64,000 nt of DNA from the NCBI GenBank assembly GCA_001599935.1, contig BCIJ01000014.1, positions 62,001 to 126,000 on the forward strand, in the 5' to 3' direction. The position numbers and the translations under genes are program-made. The notes beneath the pieces are model-generated. The model saw nothing but the letters and a program-made list of their open reading frames with translations. It did not search any database and was not told the origin of the DNA. The stretch is from Holtermannia corniformis. Lineage: Eukaryota; Basidiomycota; Tremellomycetes; Holtermanniales. This document shows, piece after piece, positions 47,655 through 60,702 of the stretch. Position 1 is the stretch's first letter. Each line of letters starts with the position of its first letter.

Positions 47655-49854
47655 ATGACACGGTATACTCGTAAGTCAAGGCGTGTGCGGACATGTGGCG
47701 GTATATGTCGCCGCCGCCGCCATACCCGCAAGCGCTGCCGCGCCGTGCAAGACATTGCTGACGCGTCGAACCAAACAGAGCCCATTGAGATCTTGAGTGA
47801 TGAAGAGGATGTGGTGCTGGTCGCGTCGAGCAGCCTACCGGTCGCCGGACCATCCAAGATGAAGCCGTCTGAGCGCGGTAAGAGTTTGGCACCTGCGTCT
47901 CACCCGCAAGTACCGCTGCGCCCTTTGTGGGACGTGCTAACCGTCCGCAGCGCACCGCTGTACATTGACAGCGACTCGGATGAAGACTCACCTCTGCCGG
48001 ATATGTCCAGCCTCGAACGGGCAAGTAAGACTCGTAGCCCATCTCGCGTAGCGCCCGGCAATGCGCCCTCTTTGACCGGAAGGAGGCTGCCGAATGAGCG
48101 CAAGGTCAGTGCAAAAGCAATGTCTCACTTCTACTCACACAACCAGTCGACCCTTCTTGACTTACTTGACGATCAATCGAACTTTGCTACAGCTACGAAG
48201 CCAATGCAACACTCGCAAGATAGCATCAACGTTTTCACCTCGGATCCGGTCGCTTCTCCGGCCAAAGTAGATCGCAAAGGCAAGAAACGCGCGACAGGAG
48301 ACGGCACAGAAGGTGACAAACAGCCAAACAAGAAGGCTAGAAAATCTGTCGACGATGCTACGGTACATGAAGCAAGCATCCCAATTGCTGCTGGCTGATG
48401 ATTGCAGAAAGCCGAGGAGGCACTCGCGAAAAAGGAGCGGCAGGCGTTGGAAAAGGCCAAAGTGATGCATGAGAAGCAAATGGAGCGGGCCAGGCTGAAG
48501 GCAAGTCGTGTGAATGCCAAGGGTACTGAGCTTGACGCGCTTAGGCAGAGAAGGAGGCGGAAAAGTCATTCGCCAAGAAAGTCGCCGACGTCAACAGGGT
48601 TCGTGATGACGCCCGGGTTGCACCCACTTACAAGTCCAGCTGCGCACGTCCAAGTCTGAAGCTGTCAACGAGATCCATCTCTATTGCTCGCACGACCTCT
48701 CGCTTCCGACAGCACCGATTGCCGGCGCATTGCCCGAGATCAGACGTAAACTGGCCGATCACAATTCAAGCATCAATTTCCTGCCTGCCGACGACAGCCT
48801 CGTCCCTGGCTTGATCCGCTTCCGACGCCATGTCAAGGCGACATGGGACGATGCTGCCAAGCGTTGGGACCCGCTCGAGGACTCGCACTGGAAGGACGAG
48901 AGTACATTCGTCGTCGTCGTGGATGCGCCACTGGTAGTGCAGATGGTACAGGACGACCCGATGGAGCTGCGCACCTGGGTTGCGAGTATCAAAGAGGCGG
49001 TCGGTATCCGGGGTAAACAGCAGCTGTTTCTTGTGATTCGTGGGCTGGCAAAGTACTATCGCAAGAACAGTGCGCTCGCCAACTCAGAGTTCCGCGCGAT
49101 GGCGAGAGCCCAGCTCGAGGGCTCGGCGGGTCGAGCTGATGGAGACGCGCAAGCGGGTAGAGTGAGCAAGGAGGAAGTTGAGCGGCAGCTCGTCAGGTTG
49201 CAGGTGGCCGAGGGGTGCTATCTTGTTGATGGTTCGTGATGGCTGGTGCAAACCTTGGCTCACTGGCGCAGTTGATACGACTGAAGACGTCGAAAACTGG
49301 ATATGGAACTTGACGGCGGACGTTGCCATCAGACCTGTAAGTTCAGCGCGGAAATCACTCCTGGCTGACGACTCTAGTACAAGTAAGCGCAGCTCGCATA
49401 CACCGCTGCCGTAGGCTGACCCTCTAGGCTCATCTCACGGTCTCATTTACCATTCTGCGCATCCGAGAACGGCAAAAAGTCCTCCGACCCGAAGAGAACA
49501 TTTGAGCTCATGCTCGGCGAGGTGCAAGGGATCACAGAAAGCGCCGCTGCAGGGATCACGGACGCGCACCCGAGCTTCCGGAGCTTGATGGAGGCGTTCG
49601 AGCAGGCTGAAGGGCAAGGTGGCATCGGGCGGGGTGAAGCTCTTCTTGAGAATTGCGAGGTGAGTGGACTGATGGCCGCTACAGTACGCTGACTTGCCAG
49701 GTTCGCAACTTGCGCAACGGCACGGCCAACGGACGCCGGCTCAACGTCGTGAGTGGGCACTTGAATCAGGTGGGCAGGGCTGACCGACCTATAGGCGCTC
49801 GCCAGAAGGGTTTACTATAGTATGCGCGGCAGGGATAGCTTGGCGCTCTCGTAG
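47655..49854 (+). CDS. EME1: Eme1/Mms4 subunit of the Mus81 structure-specific nuclease
   Basis: The disordered, acidic N-terminal half has EPIEILSDEEDVVLV, as in SIM-like motifs of Eme1 proteins, and YIDSDSDEDSPLP. A Lys-rich coiled coil follows (KKERQALEKAKVMHEKQMER). The ERCC4-like domain follows with IHLYCSHDLSLPTAPIAGAL, then VVVVDAPLVVQMVQDD and KQQLFLVIRGLAKYYRKNSA. The C-terminus holds the helix-hairpin-helix part (LENCEVRNLRNGTANGRRLN) and ends at 49854. The catalytic ERKxxxD motif of the active subunit is absent, which fits Eme1. With Mus81 it cuts branched DNA at stalled forks and crossovers. The first exon is uncertain. Confidence 0.82.
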
Positions 49855-50029
49855 ACGATGACTTGGCCGCAGGCGAGTGTGTAGAGTACAAATGCACCGC
49901 TGTATCGGCTAGCGCCTGGTTACCGTGGCATTGCACGTGCTAGCAAAAAGGTTGCTAGGAGCATTCTAGCCCAGGTTGCCACCCAGCTGCTGCTAGTCTG
50001 GACGTATAGCTGGAAGGTTTCACACTGCC

Positions 50030-52391
50030 ATGGCAGGTCTATACCGTGTGTTCTGCTAGTATGTAGTCTTGATAGTCCCTAACGCACCACAGACGGCTAT
50101 GTCCTGGAGTTTCCCCGCATTCGCGTAGACTGCTTCACTCGCAAGCAACCGAGCTGGGTGATACCCTCACTTGAAGCGCCATTCGAACCCATCAAGCCTC
50201 CAGAGGCTCAAGTCTACTTGCTGTCCCATATTCATTCCGACCACCTGACGGGACTGGCTGCGCCGTGGTCCGGAGACATTCACTGTTCTTTTGAGACTAA
50301 GGCAATGCTTCTGAAGCTGGAAACGCGTCGAGAGCAAAAGCACAAGATAGAAGGCACCAAGGAGACAAGCATCTTGCAATACGACTTCCTCAAGTCTAGC
50401 CAGAGAGTCAGCTCGCGAAAAGTCGGGGGCAAAGAGCAGACGACAACGCTAGCAGTGGATTACCTCGTGAGTAAACCTTCGCGCGGCCAAGCTATGCATT
50501 GACGCACAAGCAGAAACCGCATGCACTCAATGATCCATTCGATGTCGACCTTGGCGGGGGCGAGAAAGTCACGATTGTGCTGCTTGATGCCAACCACTGT
50601 CCAGGAAGTGTGCAGTCAGTCGAGCGTCGTAGATTGACAAATTGACTGATCCAAGAACAGGTTCCTCATAAAAAACAGCACAAGGGCCGTCCTGCACACC
50701 GGCGATGTTCGAGCAGATCCTACTATGCTACAAACTCTTCGTCGAAATCCTCTTGTTGGGGAATTTCTGCCCGGCTATCCTGGCATGCCCGCTGCCGAGG
50801 GACAGGGGGTGCGGCGGACTTTGGATCGCATTTACCTCGACACGGCTGCCATGTAGGTTCTCCGTACTCTGCCTCTGCAGCGCACAGTGTTGACCCGTTC
50901 GATAGGATGGGAACCGGCGATATGCCGGAGAAGGTATGGCGGTAGCCAGTGACGTGCATCGCTGACTGCGTGACCTGACAGGAACATGCCGTCCGAGGTC
51001 TCCTAGAGCTCTTGACTTTGTACCCTCCCGACGCAGTGTTCTTCTTCAATCTGTGGACTTGGGGGTGAGACGCTTCCTACGCTCGCGATCGGTCGTTGAC
51101 GTGAACAGCTGGGAGGAGGTTCTCAAAGCGGTCGCACTCCACTTGGACTGCAAAGTGCGTCGCACGCTGTACATGTATGATATCTAACGACGGACAGATT
51201 CACGTCGACGCTTACAAGTATGGTATCTTGGCCGGCCTCAAGTCCGAACCGCTCTTCCGAAACGCGCTCACGCTCGACCCCAACGCCTCGCGCTTTCATG
51301 CGTGTGGGCCGCACAAGTGCGAAAGTTGCCGATCCTGGGTGATGCGCCAACGCATCTACAACACGGACAAGCTGATCGTCCATGTTAATATGGTCGAGGT
51401 ACAGGCTACAGCCTGGGAGGAGGTCAAGCGGGAGTTCCAAGGCGATCTCATCAAGGCAAGCAAAGGGGAGCGTCCATGGCCGACAAACATCGTCAGTAGC
51501 ACCGAGTACAATCACCCCGCTACGCTGACATACTCACAGCACTGTCCCTTTGCACGTCATGCGCCACTACCGGAACTTCAACAACTCGTCAACACATTTC
51601 GACCTCTCACAATGACACCAAACACGATCTATGGTCACCTACATATGATCGACTTCGTCGTGCTCCCCGGCATGTTTGGTCACTGCCTGGCAAAAGGTCC
51701 TGCCCAGCTCATGGCCGAGATGGAAAGCTACGTCGATGGCAAGAAGGGTCAGGGCTATGCGCAGAGCATTCTGGTCAGCGGCATCATGCCTCCGGAGCGG
51801 GCGCTTGCGCCAGAGCTGTTCGATTGGGCACCCGAGGCAAAGCCAAGTGCTCTCTCGACACTGCCACACTTCTACGATCCGCTAGGTGCCGCTCGTAAGG
51901 ACAACGTTGCTCAGCAAGCAGCCGCGGTCGGCGTGCACCCCAATGCGGTTCAGCAGGTCCTGCAAGGCATGTTCGACCGTCAGCACAAGGTTGCCGACTT
52001 GCCGATCGGAGACGGGATGCCTGCACTGAATCATCAAGTAACACCGGCCAAGCGTGAACAGGTGGACAACGAGGTTGCTAAGAGACGAAAAATTGCCGAA
52101 GCCGCCGAGCGCCGGCTGAACGTCGATGCCAAGACGGCCATGGCTCGCGTCAAGGTCGAGCGCCGACGCAATGTCCTCCTCGGTTCTGTAAATCCACCCG
52201 GTGCATCGGGCGCGCCCTATGCCGTGACACCGGCGAAGTCGACGACAAAGACGGAGCAATCTCTAGCGCCGGCCACCACGGGCGACTCTCCGACTACGCA
52301 ATCGGGTCATCGCACCAAGTCGCGCCGCCACCCGCCCCTCCCCACCGCTCACCTCGCCAGCCTTATTCAGCAAAGTCAACACCAATCGTGA
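50030..52391 (+). CDS. Artemis/SNM1-type metallo-beta-lactamase nuclease
   Basis: Exon 1 is only ATGGCAG (50030-50036), spliced to DGYVLEFPRIRVDCFTRKQP. The metallo-beta-lactamase motifs follow: SHIHSDHLTGL, LLDANHCPGS and LHTGDVRAD. The beta-CASP region follows with PPDAVFFFNLWTWG, KIHVDAYKYGILAGL and FHACGPHKCESC. The nuclease domain begins almost at residue 1, as in Artemis, rather than after a ubiquitin-binding finger as in Pso2. The tail is basic and disordered and ends HLASLIQQSQHQS. The family trims hairpins and crosslinked ends. It lies head to tail with EME1, 175 bp downstream. Confidence 0.88.
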
Positions 52392-52982
52392 GAAACAGCA
52401 GATCCTCTTTGTACATAACGATGTAATGTATCATAACGCGATGACGCGGTATCATCCACGTCAGCGGAACTTATATGTCATCTAGATTGGACCGACGAAG
52501 AGGTCTACAAACATCAAAAGCAAGACTTTGTAGAAGGGGTCGTGTGCTATCTGAGCAGTGAGTATTGGTTGTGGTGCTCAATCGGACCTACTGGCGAATA
52601 TGATGCATCCGCCAAACACCGCAATCGTGAACCGTCACAGGTCTTGACCTTACACACATCCGGCACGACTACAAAGTGCAATACTTCATCGGATATTCAA
52701 CGCCCAATGTCAAGTCACCGATAGGACCTCGGGTTGCGAAATGTTGTCGAACGCTACGAAGAGAGCGAAAGGCTACATCATTTCTATACAGTCTAGAATC
52801 GTCATCCGAGGTCAACGCTCAGCTTCGGGCGCCGATACGATATCTAGCCCAGTGAAAGTCTGAGCGCAAATTGTGGACTGCTGTGGCTCCACACTCTGCT
52901 GCCCTGAACGACTGCAATGCGTTCATGACACACCAGTCTAATAAAATGCAAATGCTTTCAATCGTTGCCAAGTTCCTGTCCG
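52392..52982. other. Intergenic between convergent genes
   Basis: This 591-bp gap separates the 3' ends of the Artemis-like gene and DNMT5. Nothing was recognised. Confidence 0.5.
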
Positions 52983-55900
52983 TCATGGCCACTTCGCCTC
53001 GGGGAATGCCTGCCAGTCAGTGTTGCGCAGCAACTCCTGGCGGCGCTCGTCGTGTATACTCTCATCGATTGTATCTGTCGTCAACAACCGGTGAATGTGG
53101 ACCTGCAGAGTTAGTGAGATACCCAAGCTGATTGCGAACGCACCTTTCGTTCTTGACCATAGCGCCTCACGCGTCCGATGGCTTGCGTCTCGACGGATCG
53201 GAACTTGAACAGGGTGGGAACAAGAAGAGGGCCGACGAATATCGCATGATTGGCGACGGTCAAGTTGGATCCAGCGGCACTCGCGTCGTGAACGAGTAGC
53301 AGTAGCACTCGTGCCGAGCTATTGCTTTTTTGGAAGTTGTCGAGGGTGGAAGCCTTCTTTGTCGTAGATCCTTGCAGTGATGCGACCTCGATGCCACCGT
53401 TGGCGAGCGCTTGCGACAGCTTCTCGATAAGGTCGGGCCATTGAAGGAAGACTAGGATGCGCTCAGATTCGGGAATAGACTTGACAATCTTGACAAGTCT
53501 GGCAAGTTTGGCGCCGAACTTGCCGCTCGACAGCTGCCCCTCGACACCCAAGCTTTCGACGGTGACCACATTGGTCGCTCGTACGGCTGCTTGGCATCGC
53601 ACAGCATCCACACAACGTTGGTTGTTCGCCGCCGCGTCAATGCAGGCGCCGCATCCGACGTGGCCACAGCACGAGAAAACACTCATTGCCAGCTGTTTGT
53701 CCGTTGAAGGAGCATGTCCGCATGAGGAGGCCGACAGCACCGCCGTGGCTTCGTCACCGCCTTGTTGTAGCTTGCGTACAACGTCGAAGAAGCGAAGTGA
53801 CCGAACGCGCGCAACATATTCTTTCGAGAGCTTCCGCAAAAGGTGTGCCTTTTCGCGCAGTGCAAACTTGACTTCCGCTTCGGTGCCCTTCATCGCCGCC
53901 TTTTTGGCGGATCGAGGGATGACGGATGCTTCGAAGCCCATGTCACGAAGCAGAGCCTGTGTTCGAGTCGCAGCATCGGCGTCGCCGAATGGTACTTCGG
54001 TGAAAGATGCTCGCACCCAATCCGCAAACGGTTGCGGCTCGTCCTTGGTGAAGGGGAAGTCCTTTCGGATAAGCTCGAAGAGTTCTAGTGCTTTGATCAC
54101 CTGTCCCTTCAGATCCGCCTCGCAGGCGTTGAGTTGCTTGAGGCGTGCTGCAGTGATGTGATTGCAAGCCTCTAGTGCGTTCTTGGCGTCGCGCTTTTTG
54201 TCGTTGAGATCGAGAGTGAAGTGACAACAGCGCTTCAGCAGAGCTTCCTCTGCTGATTTGCTGTCGGCGAGGGCCTCGTCAAGACGCAGACTGCGGTCAT
54301 TTTGCGAGACATCCTTGTATTTGGTCTCTTTGCGGCTATCAGAGGGTCAGTGTAGCTCGACATGTCGGCTCTCACTCACGTTTGCATCTCCAAAGCTTGC
54401 AAGTGGTGCTCGAGCTCCAGATATACGGCACGCTCCGCAGCGGGGAGCTTGACGCGGTGAAAGTGTTCAACGGTGGGGATCTCGTCGATCTCGGCCAAGT
54501 TTTGACGCACGAAAGAGTCGAGGAAACTCTGAGCGCGCTCATCGCGACGTGCGTGCCACGCTGTCGAATGCACCTCGCGAAAAGCGTGGAATTTCTCAGC
54601 ACGGGTGAGCTCTGCCTGACTCTGCTTGAGCGTTTGTCCTGGCGCAACTTCAGTCCCATCGTCCACGCCGAGGTGAATATCAAGGAAGGCGGCGATACTT
54701 CGGAGATCAGCTACGTGCGCGTTCGACTTTTGGCTTACGTCTTGATCGAATTGAAGTCCTGCACAGGAGGTGTGCCCGACAGGACCCATTTGTAGGCAGC
54801 CTGCAAAGACAGCACACCGGCGAGCTCGTGAGCCTCCAAGTACGTGTACTCATCAACGATAATCCGTTGGAATCTACGCGCGCGTGAGTAACGTTGCTTT
54901 TCGAAACGGAGAACCAACCGGAAGAGCTGCAGCGGTGGGCTATCCAGTAGAGTAAAGTCCTCCTGAACAGCCTTGTCGGATAGCTGACCGGCTCCCTTGT
55001 AGCTATGCACTTTTGGCGCCTCAAGCTGGTCTTCCTCCTCGGGTTCCTAGTCCTGTTAGTGGAGCACTCCATGAAGGGCTGACTCACTGCTTCATCCTCA
55101 GACGCCTCCCACATGTCTGGCCCGTCCATCTTCGCCTTTTTCTTGCTCGGCTTGCCATCGTGCTTATCACGGTATTGTTGGCCTTTCATGCGCTTCTCAT
55201 AGTTGGCCGCTTTGATGTGCGCTCGCTTGGCCTCGGTTTCGGCAACGGTTTGCTGGTGCGCTTCCTTGATGGCTTGCAACGCAGCGGCAGCGCCGCCTTG
55301 GCCCTGGAGCCGCCCCGCCTGCGCGCGTAGGCTCGTCAAAGCCTCTGCAAGACGCGCGCGGAAGAATCGCCCACCGCCACTGTCGTGAAGCCAATCGGCT
55401 GGCTGAGCGGAGAGGTACTCGAGCCTCTTCAAGTAGGCTTCCGACTTGAACAGCTCGGACGCACAGACAATCACATCAGCCTTGAGTAGGTCGCCGATGC
55501 AGAGCTTGTTCAAGTCATTCGCATTGGCGATGACCTTGGTCCTGAGCATTTTGCCTGTAAACCTCTCGATTTCGCTTGGCCATTGTTTCGTGAGATGCCC
55601 TGGAACGATGACCAGGGTGGCCTTGATGTTGATCATACCGTCGGCAGGCATCGGCGGCATTGGCAAGTCTTTGGACTCTGCGATCAGACCCAAGCTGATG
55701 ATGGTCTTGCCGTAGCCAACCTCGTCTGCGATGACTCCTCCGCGCACGAGAATTGGTCGCTCAGCCTTGCCTTCAGCCCTCCAACCCAACGCAGGTAAGG
55801 AAGCCTCTGATATCTCTTCCTCGACGAAGGTGTGGGTCTTGCCCTTCGCCGCTTCCTGCTCAAGCATCCAGTGTAGCGAACGGCGCTGTTCTGGGCGAAG

Positions 55901-58900
55901 ATCCCGCGAGAAGCCCTTGGGCTGGTCATGCTGGGGATCACGTTTGTTGCTCAACAGCTTGAACACGCGGGTCTCGCGAAGACCAGCGACTACGCCATCG
56001 GTCGCTATACGCCAGGACAGTGTAGCAAGCGAGTTGCCATCGAACCGAGCAGGTAGACGCGCCAATGCCCGATGCACCAGGGAACTCATGTTGAGACCAA
56101 TGCGGAGAGCCCCGCGAGCACTCTCGTTCAAGCGCAATTGTACGACAAAAGGAGTTGGTCGGTTTTTAAGCGCCTGAACCTGTCAGCAATGCNGGACCGT
56201 GACTTTGATGACTCACATGCTCGTATCTACTGGCTTGCTGCCTGTCCTCGAATGCAATGACGATAGACTTGGTGTTTTTACCAGCCTTGTTTTTCTTGCC
56301 GGCCTTGCGGATCCAATGTACTACCGGATGAGCAGGCGCACATCGCTCGCAAGGAGTAGAGTTGACCTGCAACGTTAGACTGGCCCGCAGCTTCCCACAT
56401 GACTTACGTCGCCTAATTTGTTGCCTTCAAGCTCGCCCATGGTTGTCCAGTCCTTGACGGCATCAAGTGATGGCAGTCGCTCCGTGACCCATGCCAGTTT
56501 CTCGAACGACGAGTGACTTTGGTGTTGCAAGTCGATCTCGCCCCATGCGTCCTTCCTCCACATGTGCTCCGAGTGCGAAGGGTCCAGCGGGACATCGCAC
56601 GTAAGCAAAGCCTGAGCGTGCGTGCAGCTGTCATGGTCCACACCAACAACGAGAGGTTTGGTGGGAATCGAGAAAATCGCTGCGTCTCTTGTGACGGCCT
56701 CGTCCGTAGACGTAACGGCGATCTCGCCGCCGCCAACTGCCACCAGCTTGGTTTGCTCGCTCGTGATCCAGCCGCCACGGACATCCAATCGGACCGTCTC
56801 GGTCGGTTTATCGGACGGGCGCCATGATGGTTCAAGCAAGGCGATCACTGAGCGCTCAACTCCGTAGTCGATCTTGCCAATGTTGGTCGAGAATACAAAA
56901 GCGTCTTCGTCGGGTTCGCCTTCTCTTGTAGGGTCAAGGAAGAACCACAACTGCGGCAGGCGCTTGTCGACAAGGTCACCGGTTTGCTTGTGCAGAGAGT
57001 TCATGGCCATGCCACACTTGGGCTGAAGCTCGTACACTCCAGAGATGTCTCTGTCGAGCGCTTGTAAATTGTCCTCAGGCACTTTGATCTCGAGACGAGA
57101 CCAGCGCTTGGTTTCGGCGTACTTGCCGGTAAGCCCAAGGTCGGCCTGCCATCCCGGCACCACTTCGCCGCAGCCTTCGACGACGACCTCGATAGACTGC
57201 TGGGATGGAACGCAAATCTCCCAAGCCCCGCACAGGAAATCGGAGCCGCTCGCGTCACACTTGAGACGCGCAACCGGGTGCGCCAGCAGCTCGCGCAATG
57301 GACTGTTTACAGGCTCAGTCGCAGGCGCCTTGATCGTCAACCGCCATTCGGGATTCCGGTGATCAAGGAAGAGATCGAGCGACGCGTGTGGCGCTTCGTA
57401 TGTCGCCATCCATATATCCTGTCGCTTCATGCGACGGAAACGGAATTCGGCGTCGTTCTGAATGCCCTCGATGACGGCCTTTGACCACGTGTGCCACCGC
57501 TTGTCCGAGACTTCGCCTTTGCCAGAAGTGCTGGCAAGAGTCCGCAATTCGTCGAGAATGGCAGTCGATAAGCCGGCGACTTGCACTCGCATGGGAAGCA
57601 TGTCTTTGAGTCGGCGTTCGAAAGAGGCGGGTTCGACCCGTTCGGTTGGGCACGGCCGGTAGTGGTGGTCGGGACGACCACTGCACTTTTTGCAAGCACG
57701 ATAGTTACACGCCTCACACTGCTCGATGGGATCTGTGGCTGTTCCGACCTGCGCTTCGCACTGACAGTGACGTGAGCTGCGCTCGGCGAGGTCCAAGATC
57801 TCTGACAGCGGAGACGGAACGACCTTGGCGAGGTCAAGTGCTTGTGCAGTGAGGTGCTCTTCCCCAATGATAGCGTTGGCGACTTTCTCGTCAAGCGAGG
57901 TCTCTGCCTCTTCGATGCGAGCCGCGTCCTCTGCGGCAGTCGTGCCCGAAGGCAGGCGGTCGACGCAGACCATCAAGGCAGCTACCATCGCCGCACCGAC
58001 CACGGTCGAAGACATTGCGTTGCCCGCCAAGTCGGCTAATTGATCTTCACTCTCGCTTGTGAGGAGTAGCTCGCGAACAGGAATGCCTTGCAGAGCAAGT
58101 GCTTCGCGGCCCGTGGCAGGTCCACCACGGGTCGTTACAAAGGGGATCATGTTGGGCGTGAGGCATGGTGCAAGGCCAGTTTTGCCGGAGCCTGTCTGCC
58201 GGTCAACGTTTTGGCTGACGTTCAGCACTGAAGCCTTGTAGTGTGAGTCGACGCCGTCCTTCGCCAGACGGAGATAGATGATGTCAAGGAGATCCAACAC
58301 GCGCTCTGTTTGACCGGCCCCCCACTCGGCCCAAGCCCAGTCAGGAAGACGACACACGCCAGCTTCTTGCCAAGCCGTGAGGGGTCTCAGGAGCCCAAGC
58401 TCCTCCTCGAGACGGGCGCGTGCATGCCGGGACTCGCACCGCGCCCAGTCGGTAGCCTTGCGACCGGGTCCCTCTTGCTTCAGTTTGGCCGCGGCGATCT
58501 CAAGCCGTGCAAGGTGAATGTTGTGGTCGTCCGTTGGCAGTAAGAAGGCTTCGAAAGTGCTCGACCACGGTCGCCGCAGCGCTTTGACCGTCTCTGACCA
58601 TTTGGCAGGCAGCTGATTGTTGCTTCTAGGTGTTGCCAGCAGGTAGCCTCGCGTCCTGGTGTGAGGAATGTAAAATTCCTTCGTATCCAATCTAGCACGC
58701 TGTCAACTGCTTATCTACCTTTCTGTTCAACCCACCTCATGTGCTCTGCGTCGTAATCGACTTCTGCAAAGTAGTCGACAACCTTCTCCCAGGGTGCTGT
58801 GCAGACGTTTTCGAGGATGACAATGGGCGGCTGATGCTTCTTGACCCATTGAAGCATGCCCCGGAAAGTCCGCCCAGACTCGCCGTTGGCGTCGATGTCT

Positions 58901-60437
58901 TGTTGCTTGTTGTTCAAGCCCGAGTAATCGACACAAGACGTGCCGGCGATGAGCATCTACCCGGGGTCAGCGGGTGCAACAGCAACATCAGCCTGACGCA
59001 CGTCGACGTTGCCCGGCACATCAGCTAACGATCCGTACGCAGTGTGTGCGCGTTTCTTGCCGAGCTCGGTGACGTCGCGAAAGAGTATGGGTGGTGAAAA
59101 ATTGCGCTCGATATACGCCTGTTTGAAAGGCTCAATCTCGCACGAGAACACATGCTCGATCGAGAGCACGTAGCCATACTGCTGCTTGAACGCCTTTCGA
59201 ATCATGTCAAGCGCGAGGATCGGCGACTCTGTCCCGCTATGAATAGCTCAGCAAGTGGTGCAGGGATTTCAAGACAACGCACGAGCACATGGTAGCCACA
59301 CGAAGCGGTCGACCGTTGAGCTTCTTGACAACCTCGATGAAGCCGGGTATCTGAGATCGTCAGCCGTGACACTTTTGCATCAGACAACCTACTCTAGAGG
59401 TCATGTCCGCAAACATGGCACTGAGGTCACTCCTGCTTGGCGTCAGCTCGTCTGGGCGACTCAGCGTTCGCACACGAACATTGGTGGAAGATAAGATGAG
59501 CCGCCTTTGGAGGCCTTGCCCGAGCCTGTCTCCTTTGGCTCGGGAAGGGGCTTCACGCCAGTCTTGAAGTTGACCCTACGACATGTGAGCGAGAATAAAA
59601 TTCTCGACTGTACATTACTCACAACTTCGTCTTGGGTCTTGGTTTGGCTTTGGCAGCCTTGCCTTTGACCTTGGCCGAGCCCTTTGCGCCCTTTGCAGGT
59701 TTTTCGTCTGCGTAGTCTCAAAACGGCACGTCCATCTTGTGCACGACTTACCATCCGTGTCTGGCTCTTCCACTTCCGAGATATGGGCTTCACCGCCCTC
59801 ATCAGATCCGTCGGCCGAATCATCGTCCTCGATCTCAATTGGCTTGTCGTCCACGTATTCGTCATCCTCGCTGTCGACCCTTTTGCGCTTTGTTGACGCC
59901 TTGCCAACACTGACCCTTGGTTTCGGCGGAGCACTCGTGGTAGATTTTGTCGGCGGCAAAGCCTGCTTCTTGCGCGGTCCGTCCTCCTGCTCGCCTTCCC
60001 TCTTGACAGTGGCCCGAGTGGGCGCAGGCTTGCCCTTGTCCACGTTTTGCCAATTGGGCTTAAAAGGGTTAGCCTTGAAGAACTTGACGACTGGTGGGTC
60101 ATCGCGATGAAACTGTTCGGCTGTTTCCCATGTCCGCTCCTTCTCCTTGTAACCCTTCCAGTGCAGGAGGAATTGGAGTTGCGGCTTGCCCGATACCTTG
60201 ACGATACGCGAGTCGACAATGTAGTCTACGTCGTACTCTGGGGCGTCATCACTGGCATTGCCGCCTTCGTTCGCGCTCTGATTTTATCAGCAGCAGATCA
60301 GCCGCACAGCCGCGACGTACCAGCTCGTCGGTGCTAACCACTTGCGGTTCATCGTCCGACTCGTGCGAGATGTCGAGGTATACCCGCTGCTTAGACGAGG
60401 ACGCCCGCCTGGCCTTGGCATCCGATGCGTCTGTCAT
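52983..60437 (-). CDS. DNMT5: DNMT5-type maintenance cytosine methyltransferase with SNF2 motor
   Basis: One gene of about 2,280 residues. An N-terminal chromodomain (YIVDSRIVKVSGKPQLQFLL, HWKGYKEKERTWETAEQF) is followed by a disordered basic/acidic linker. The methyltransferase has VATMCSGTESPILALDMI, CEIEPFKQAYIERNF, the cysteine loop AGTSCVDYSGLNN, VILENVCTAPW, and the closing LQGIP and GNAMSSTVVGA motifs. Then come a zinc cluster (CEACNYRACKKCSG), SNF2 lobe 1 (ADEVGYGKT, IIVDEYTYLEA, WVLSGTPP), a RING between lobes (FSCCGHVGCGACID), and lobe 2 (IGRVRRYGQERKV). A last intron adds a 42-residue tail ending at 52983. In Cryptococcus, Dnmt5 maintains CG methylation using ATP and a hemimethylated template. 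All catalytic motifs look intact. Confidence 0.94.
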
Positions 60438-60702
60438 GCTGAACGAGCGCGTTCAAGGTTGAAGATTGGATGAGAAATCAGTGAGCTCCTGGTTAGCACG
60501 CGTGGACGCGTCGGTCACGTGATGCGGTGCCTCGGCCGCCGCGTCCGAGACGGTCGTCGCTGCAAACTGGATATGGTCTGGATATGGTCTTGCTAGCTGC
60601 GAGCCGCTTCTCTGGCGATGCGGGGAGTATGGATATCGCGATTGTTACAGTTCACATTACAAGCATCGAGCAACACCCAGCCCCTATCCCAGAACCGTAT
60701 CC

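Noticed and set aside
53457..54161. Plus-strand frame of 234 codons inside DNMT5
   Set aside because: It is an antisense shadow of the SNF2 lobe 2 exon, whose conserved motifs are on the minus strand.
56166..56260. Possible break in DNMT5 at the N at 56193
   Set aside because: The unresolved base falls inside a short intron (donor gtgagt, acceptor gctgacag), so the reading frame is unaffected.
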